From Notolepis coatsorum (taxonomy: Eukaryota; Chordata; Actinopteri; Aulopiformes; Paralepididae), in contig OZ020586.1 of the NCBI GenBank assembly GCA_963971535.1, positions 73,576,949 to 73,640,948 of the forward strand: a stretch of 64,000 bases of DNA, written 5' to 3'. Position 1 is the first letter of the stretch. The number at the start of each line of letters is the position of its first letter. A model generated the notes under the pieces. It was not told where the DNA came from and did no database searches. It was given only the letters and a program-made list of their open reading frames with translations. A program made the position numbers and the translations under genes. Positions 44,981-64,000 of the stretch are shown one piece after another.

Positions 44981-46350
44981 CTTCTGTCGAGCTCAGCTCC
45001 TTTCTGTCGAGCTCAGCCTCTTTCTGTAGAGCTCAGCCTCTTCTCTCTTTCTGTAGAGCTCAGCCTCTTTCTCTCTTTCTGTAGAGCTCAGCCTCTTTCT
45101 CTCTTTCTGTAGAGCTCAGCCTCTTTCTCTCTTTCTGTAGAGCTCAGCCTCTTTCTCTCTTTCTGTAGAGCTCAGCCTCTTCTCTCTTTCTGTAGAGCTC
45201 AGCCTCTTCTCTCTTTCTGTAGAGCTCAGCCTCTTTCTGTAGAGCTCAGCCTCTTTCTCTCTTTCTGTAGAGCTCAGCCTCTTCTCTCTTTCTGTAGAGC
45301 TCAGCCTCTTTCTGTAGAGCTCAGCCTCTTTCTCTCTTTCTGTAGAGCTCAGCCTCTTTCTCTCTTTCTGTAGAGCTCAGCCTCTTTCTCTCTTTCTGTA
45401 GAGCTCAGCCTCTTTCTTTCTGTAGAGCTCAGCCTCTTTCTGTCGAGCTCAGCCTCTTTCTGTAGCGCTCAGCCTCTTCTCTCTTTCTGTAGAGCTCAGC
45501 CTCTTTCTGTCGAGCTCAGCCTCTTTCTGTAGAGCTCAGCCTCTTTCTGTAGAGCTCAGCCTCTTTCTCTCTTTCTGTAGAGCTCAGCCTCTTTCTGTAG
45601 AGCTCAGCCTCTTTCTGTAGCGCTCAGCCTCTTCTCTCTTTCTGTAGAGCTCAGCCTCTTTCTGTCGAGCTCAGCCTCTTTCTGTAGAGCTCAGCCTCTT
45701 TCTGTAGAGCTCAGCCTCTTTCTCTCTTTCTGTAGAGCTCAGCCTCTTTCTGTAGAGCTCAGCCTCTTTCTTTCTGTAGAGCTCAGCCTCTTTCTTTCTG
45801 TAGAGCTCAGCCTCTTTCTTTCTGTAGAGCTCAGCCTCTTTCTGTAGAGCTCAGCCTCTTTCTCTCTTTCTGTAGAGCTCAGCCTCTTTCTGTAGAGCTC
45901 AGCCTCTTTCTTTCTGTAGAGCTCAGCCTCTTTCTGTAGAGCTCAGCCTCTTTCTGTAGAGCTCAGCCTCTTTCTTTCTGTAGAGCTCAGCCTCTTTCTG
46001 TAGAGCTAGCCTCTTTCTGTAGAGCTCAGCCTCTTTCTGTAGAGCTAGCCTCTTTCTGTAGAGCGCAGCCTCTTTCTTTAGAGCTCAGCCTCTTTCTCTC
46101 TTTCTGTAGAGCTCACTCTCTTTCTGTAGAGCTCAGCCTCTTTCTCTCTTTCTGTAGAGCTCACTCTCTTTATGTAGAGCTCAGCCTCTTTCTGTAGAGC
46201 TCACTCTCTTTCTGTAGAGCTCAGCCTCTTTCTGTAGAGCTCAGCCTCTTTATGTAGAGCTCAGCCTCTTTCTGTAGAGCTCAGCCTCTTTCTCTCTTTC
46301 TGTAGAGCTCAGCCTCTTTCTCTCTCTCTGTAGAGCTCAGCCTCTTTCTG
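44981..46350 (+). repeat. acceptor-like minisatellite (20- and 28-bp units)
   Basis: Roughly 60 units of TTTCTGTAGAGCTCAGCCTC, many with an extra TTTCTCTC. Read in the direction of the downstream gene, each unit is a pyrimidine run ending in TGTAG, the form of a 3' splice site. It lies about 0.8 kb upstream of the first recognised arhgef2 exon. Confidence 0.95.
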
Positions 46351-46387
46351 TTTAGGTAATATGTGTTGGTTGGAGTTGAGTGTGTTG

Positions 46388-46777
46388 TAGGGCTGTCCCC
46401 GACTAAGGATTTGGATAGTTGACTATGATTGGCCGAAATTAGCCGATAGTCGACTATTAGTCGACTATGAAAAAAAAAGAATGAAAAAAAAACGGAAGGC
46501 TTCTTGTCCTCTGCAAAAGCATGCAATTGGTCCACTGATGGATACATCTTGATATTTGTCTAGTCTAGTGTGTTCATTAGATGGGTGAAATCCTCTTTCA
46601 GTACCTCTGTGCCTGTTTTCTTAGGCAGTTAGCCTCTGGTATGCGTGCCATTAGCGTTAGCCACGCTTATAGGCCTCTTTTCTTTTGGAAAGAATGATAT
46701 TCGACTAAGAGGTTGGCAGTCGACTACGGCTCCTTTCGATCGATAGTCGACTATTCGACTAATAGGGGTCAGCCCTA
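46388..46777. mobile_element. hAT-type MITE, 390 bp
   Basis: Begins TAGGGCTGTCCCCGACTAA and ends GGGGTCAGCCCTA, with an exact 8-bp duplication GTGTGTTG (46380-46387, 46778-46785). The interior is rich in repeated TAGTCGACTAT palindromes. No transposase. Confidence 0.9.
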
Positions 46778-46785
46778 GTGTGTTG

Positions 46786-47132
46786 CTATTGCTGTTGCTG
46801 GCCACACCTCACCTCAGGCTCTGCCAAGAGAGCTCTGGAGAAATTCACAGTATAATACATTATTATATACCACAAGGTATTCTGAAGTGATGATCGGGGA
46901 GGGGCCAGGGTGTGCAGCATGGTGCAAATGCAAAAAGCTAGACGGCAGAGAGATCTAGAGAATGCTATGTGGCAACACAAGGATGCCTTTCTGCCTGTAA
47001 TCTCTGCTGTGTGATCTTTGTCCCTGAAATGTTGAAACAATGACCAGGATGAATATATTTCACTATAGAATAAACACATGATCTATGGTGTGTAATCACT
47101 CTTTAAGTCATTGTTCTTTTGCTACTTTCCAG
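46786..47132 (+). other. intron upstream of the first recognised arhgef2 exon
   Basis: No repeat or exon recognised. Ends with TTGCTACTTTCCAG, the acceptor of the next exon. Confidence 0.5.
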
Positions 47133-60932
<13,800 letters not shown>

Positions 60933-61029
60933 GTGACCTCAGGTTCCAACGACACCGCGGCTTCCTGCACAAACACACTGTGTGAAAACCTGGAATATTC
61001 CTGTGGGATCTCTCCTGGCGACGCTCTCT

Positions 61030-61117
61030 CCCTGTCTGTCTGACTCTTCTGTGTGTCTGTCTGTCTGTCTCTCCTCTCTCCCCGTCTGTCTGTCTCTCCT
61101 CTCTCTCCCTGTCTCCC

Positions 61118-61157
<40 letters not shown>

Positions 61158-61204
61158 CTCTCTCCCCGTCTGTCTGTCTCTCCTCTCTCTCCCTGTCTTC
61201 TCCC

Positions 61205-61248
<44 letters not shown>

Positions 61249-61320
61249 CTCTCTACCCGTCTGTCTGTCTCTCCTCTCTCCCCGTCTGTCTGTCTCTCCT
61301 CACTCTCCCTGTTTTCTCCC

Positions 61321-61360
<40 letters not shown>

Positions 61361-61407
61361 CTCTCTCCCCGTCTGTCTGTCTCTCCTCACTCTCCCTGTT
61401 TTCTCCC

Positions 61408-61491
<84 letters not shown>

Positions 61492-61659
61492 CTCTCTACC
61501 CGTCTGTCTGTCTCTCCTCTCTCCCCGTCTGTCTGTCTCTCCTCACTCTCCCTGTTTTCTCCCTGTCTGTCTGTCTGTCTGTCTCTCCTCTCTACCCGTC
61601 TGTCTGTCTCTCCTCTCTCCCCATCTGTCTGTCTCTCCTCACTCTCCCTGTTTTCTCCC

Positions 61660-61723
<64 letters not shown>

Positions 61724-61834
61724 CTCTCTACCCGTCTGTCTGTCTCTCTTCACTCTCCCTGTCTTCTCCCTGTCTGTCGTCTGTCTGTCTCTCCTCTCTC
61801 CCCGTCGGTCTGTCTCTCGTGTCCCCCCCCCCCC

Positions 61835-61881
<47 letters not shown>

Positions 61882-61965
61882 CTCTCTCTCCCTGTCTTCT
61901 CCCTGTCTCTCTGTCTGTCTGTCTCTCCTCTCTCCCCGTCTGTCTGTCTCTCGTGTGTCCCCCCC

Positions 61966-62000
<35 letters not shown>

Positions 62001-62056
62001 CTATCTCCCCATCTGTCTGTCTGTCTGTCTCTCCTCTGTCTGTCTGTCTGCCTGCC

Positions 62057-62128
<72 letters not shown>

Positions 62129-62215
62129 CTCTGTCTGTCTGTCTGTCTGTCTGCCTGCCTGTCTGTCTGTCTGTCTCTTCTCTCTCCCCGTCTGTCTGTC
62201 TGTCCCTCCTCTGTT
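61030..62215 (+). repeat. (CTGT)n-rich low-complexity array
   Basis: CTGTCTGT runs mixed with CTCCTCTCTCCCCGT and similar blocks, with higher-order copies. Long Ser/Leu/Cys/Val open frames come from composition. Confidence 0.97.
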
Positions 62216-63390
62216 GTTGTTGAGTTTATAGGACTAGATAGTACAATCCCTTAGATAATCAGCACTTTGTATTGAATGGGGTAGTGGTAAAAGCTTCACT
62301 GGGGTCTTCAGGTGGGCACCCTCCTTCATTGGTGTTTCGTTGACAGGCCCACGACACCTCCGAAGGGCTCAACGGCAACACCTGGCGTCCCAGGTGTGCC
62401 CCCCTCTGCTTTTACCCCTCGATGGTCATTTTGCAGCCCAGTTGGGGTCCTTTCTCTTAATACATAGCCATCTGCTGCTTCGTTCGGCAGCCTATGACAG
62501 TGTTTTGACAGCTTGTCGGAACGCCTGTCCTCGCACTCCCATCCCCTTAACACATCCACCGCCAATCCCGTTGTACAGCGTGTTTGCCGGCCATGCGAAT
62601 TCTGCCAAACCACGCTGTACAGCGATATTGAGATCATATTAAATGTTTTCGCCATGGCATTCATAATTCCGCCACCCAGCCTCTGGTGATATAGTACAAT
62701 AGTGCAACGCCTCAATACCGCCGCCTGGTGGATGATCGGACGAGTTACAACCGGAAGTGGCCATCGGTGCATCTGGGAAATCCGTCCGGCAGTCACATAT
62801 CGTTGCGGGACTACAGACAAACACTGGCGTGCATTTGGATCGCTGCCATAACTCAATAATCGATATGATTTGGGCGTTTATTGCGCCATACAAACCGGAA
62901 ATTGATCTAGTAGATCGACGTCAAATAAGTGGGATCTTTTTCCTCCAGTCTCATCGGCGAACGGTAAGAGGACAGTAACGTTACTTTCAGCTTGATTGTT
63001 TATTCTTTTCACTGCAAACCGATCAGATCAATATATCACCCATACTACATAAAGCATTTACTGACGATCACGGAATTATAAACGACCCCTCCCCCCCTTT
63101 CATCCGTGCATGATGAATAATAACGTATACGATCATGTACAGTTTAATTTTTGATAATCTATATATGCGTTTATGCCTATAACTCACATTCTATGAATTA
63201 CTGCAGAAAACGATAAAAACATACTTATATTCTAGAAGGTATTTTTGGAAGAATCTATGAATGAAAAAGTATAACGTTCCTACATCCTGAACGATAGATA
63301 ATCGATGTTGAATGGGCCATAGTAATGTCAATTTAGCAATACAATTTAAAAAGTTATAGCCCTGCAAAGAAGGTGAACATCTCCATAGGC
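62216..63390. other. no gene recognised; GC-richer part 62340-62980
   Basis: 62340-62980 is less AT-rich, has many CpG and a minus open frame of 176 codons without a recognisable domain. A small inverted repeat TGTACAGCGTG lies at about 62573 and 62615. It does not encode the expected next arhgef2 exon. It could be an unclassified transposon. 63000-63390 is AT-rich with nothing recognised. Confidence 0.4.
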
Positions 63391-64000
63391 TTAGAGTGGT
63401 GGCAGTGAGCCTACATTGATGGATAGAAGCGTGGCAGGGAATGTGTTAAGAAGCTTGGTTGTGGAAATGGCAACAAATCCTCTACACCCAACCTCAACCG
63501 GAAGCACCTGGGCACGCCAGCCGTGTTGTTCTGCCTCGGCTACTATGTCGGAGTACCTCAGTCGTTTACGTTCATATGCTTCACCAACTGCAGCCTCCCA
63601 TGGTACAGTTAGTTCTATAATGAATACAGACTTCTGGGAGGTTGATCACAAGACCAGGTCTGGCCTGAGGTTAGTTGTAATTATCTCAGGCGGAAAGATT
63701 AGTTTCTGGTCTAAGTCAACCTGCATTCTCCAGTCCCGGGCAGTGTCTAGGAGGGTTGCTTCTACTCTTGCAGATGGGTTTGCTGGTAGCTGTCCTGCTC
63801 TTACAAAGGAGGTGGTGTTTGAGTGTCTAGGCATTGGGGGAGGGAGGGCATTATTGGTAGTTCTCCTTCCTTCCAGGGTGATCGCCAGTTGTCTTAGGAC
63901 CTGGTTGTGTCGCCCTTGTGACAAACTGATTTTGCAGCCGGTGAGGATGTGCCTCAGTGTTGCGGGGGTTTGGCAAAGCGCACAAGAAGGATCTTCTCCA
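63391..64000 (-). pseudogene. C-terminal end of an RLE-type non-LTR retrotransposon (R2/NeSL/Hero-like)
   Basis: On the minus strand from the window edge: a zinc knuckle CALC-X7-H-X4-C, then a linker, then RPDLVL and, 12 or so codons later, IIELTV. A CCHC knuckle followed by an RPD...(D/E)-X-T restriction-like endonuclease motif is the signature of the C-terminus of RLE-type LINEs. A TGA stop at 63646-63648 falls between the two endonuclease motifs, so the enzyme is broken. The RT domain lies beyond the window edge. Further homologous-looking codons continue to about 63391. Confidence 0.65.

Noticed and set aside
60982..62254. A 413-codon Ser/Leu/Cys/Val-rich protein
   Set aside because: Translation of the CTGT/CTCC low-complexity array; two frames are open at once.
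62326..62856. Next arhgef2 exon after 60932
   Set aside because: The open frame is on the opposite strand, and the plus-strand translation near the AG at 62343 shows none of the residues expected in the next part of a DH domain.

Overview
The window is nuclear DNA from a teleost fish. Evidence: spliced exons of a vertebrate Rho guanine nucleotide exchange factor, BEL/Pao LTR retrotransposons, an APE-type LINE of the Rex1/L2 kind, several hAT-type elements with 8-bp target duplications, tRNA-derived SINEs and very dense micro- and minisatellites. I cannot name the species. No bacterial or phage-like gene, CRISPR array or rRNA gene was seen.

Layout. 1-31,115 is one minisatellite with 18- and 21-bp units (core CAGTGAGGGTAATAAT), cut into six blocks by insertions: a hAT-like end (1-206), a hAT-type element (276-1884), a BEL/Pao element on + with a broken pol (3036-12147), a solo BEL LTR (12321-13754), a full-length LINE on - with an intact 1023-codon ORF (14782-18340), and a second BEL/Pao element on - with an intact gag-pol ORF of about 2068 codons (18693-27836). 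Most junctions can be read to the base because the target duplications are copies of the array unit. 31,344-31,905 is a 35-bp minisatellite. 31.9-47.1 kb holds no recognised host exon; it is filled with hAT-type elements, LINE relics, a tRNA-derived SINE and minisatellites.

47,133-60,932 (+) holds seven consecutive exons of an arhgef2 (GEF-H1)-like gene: a split C1 zinc finger, a conserved serine-rich linker and the start of the DH (RhoGEF) domain. Exon phases agree across all six junctions. Both the 5' and 3' ends of the gene lie outside the recognised part. The introns are mostly tandem repeat and transposon; one holds a 4.1-kb hAT-type element. The last 600 bp (-) are the broken C-terminal end of an RLE-type (R2/NeSL/Hero-like) non-LTR retrotransposon.

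Most notable: several minisatellites in the arhgef2 introns are built from units that look like splicing signals in the sense orientation. Twenty copies of the exon's own 5' splice site start exactly at its donor, in a 42-bp in-frame repeat. A Py-tract/TAG acceptor-like array precedes that exon, and an array of branch-point-like CTGAC units leads into a later acceptor. Whether this has any effect on splicing is inference. The second theme is tandem repeats acting as landing sites for nested transposons, with enough junction detail to order the events.
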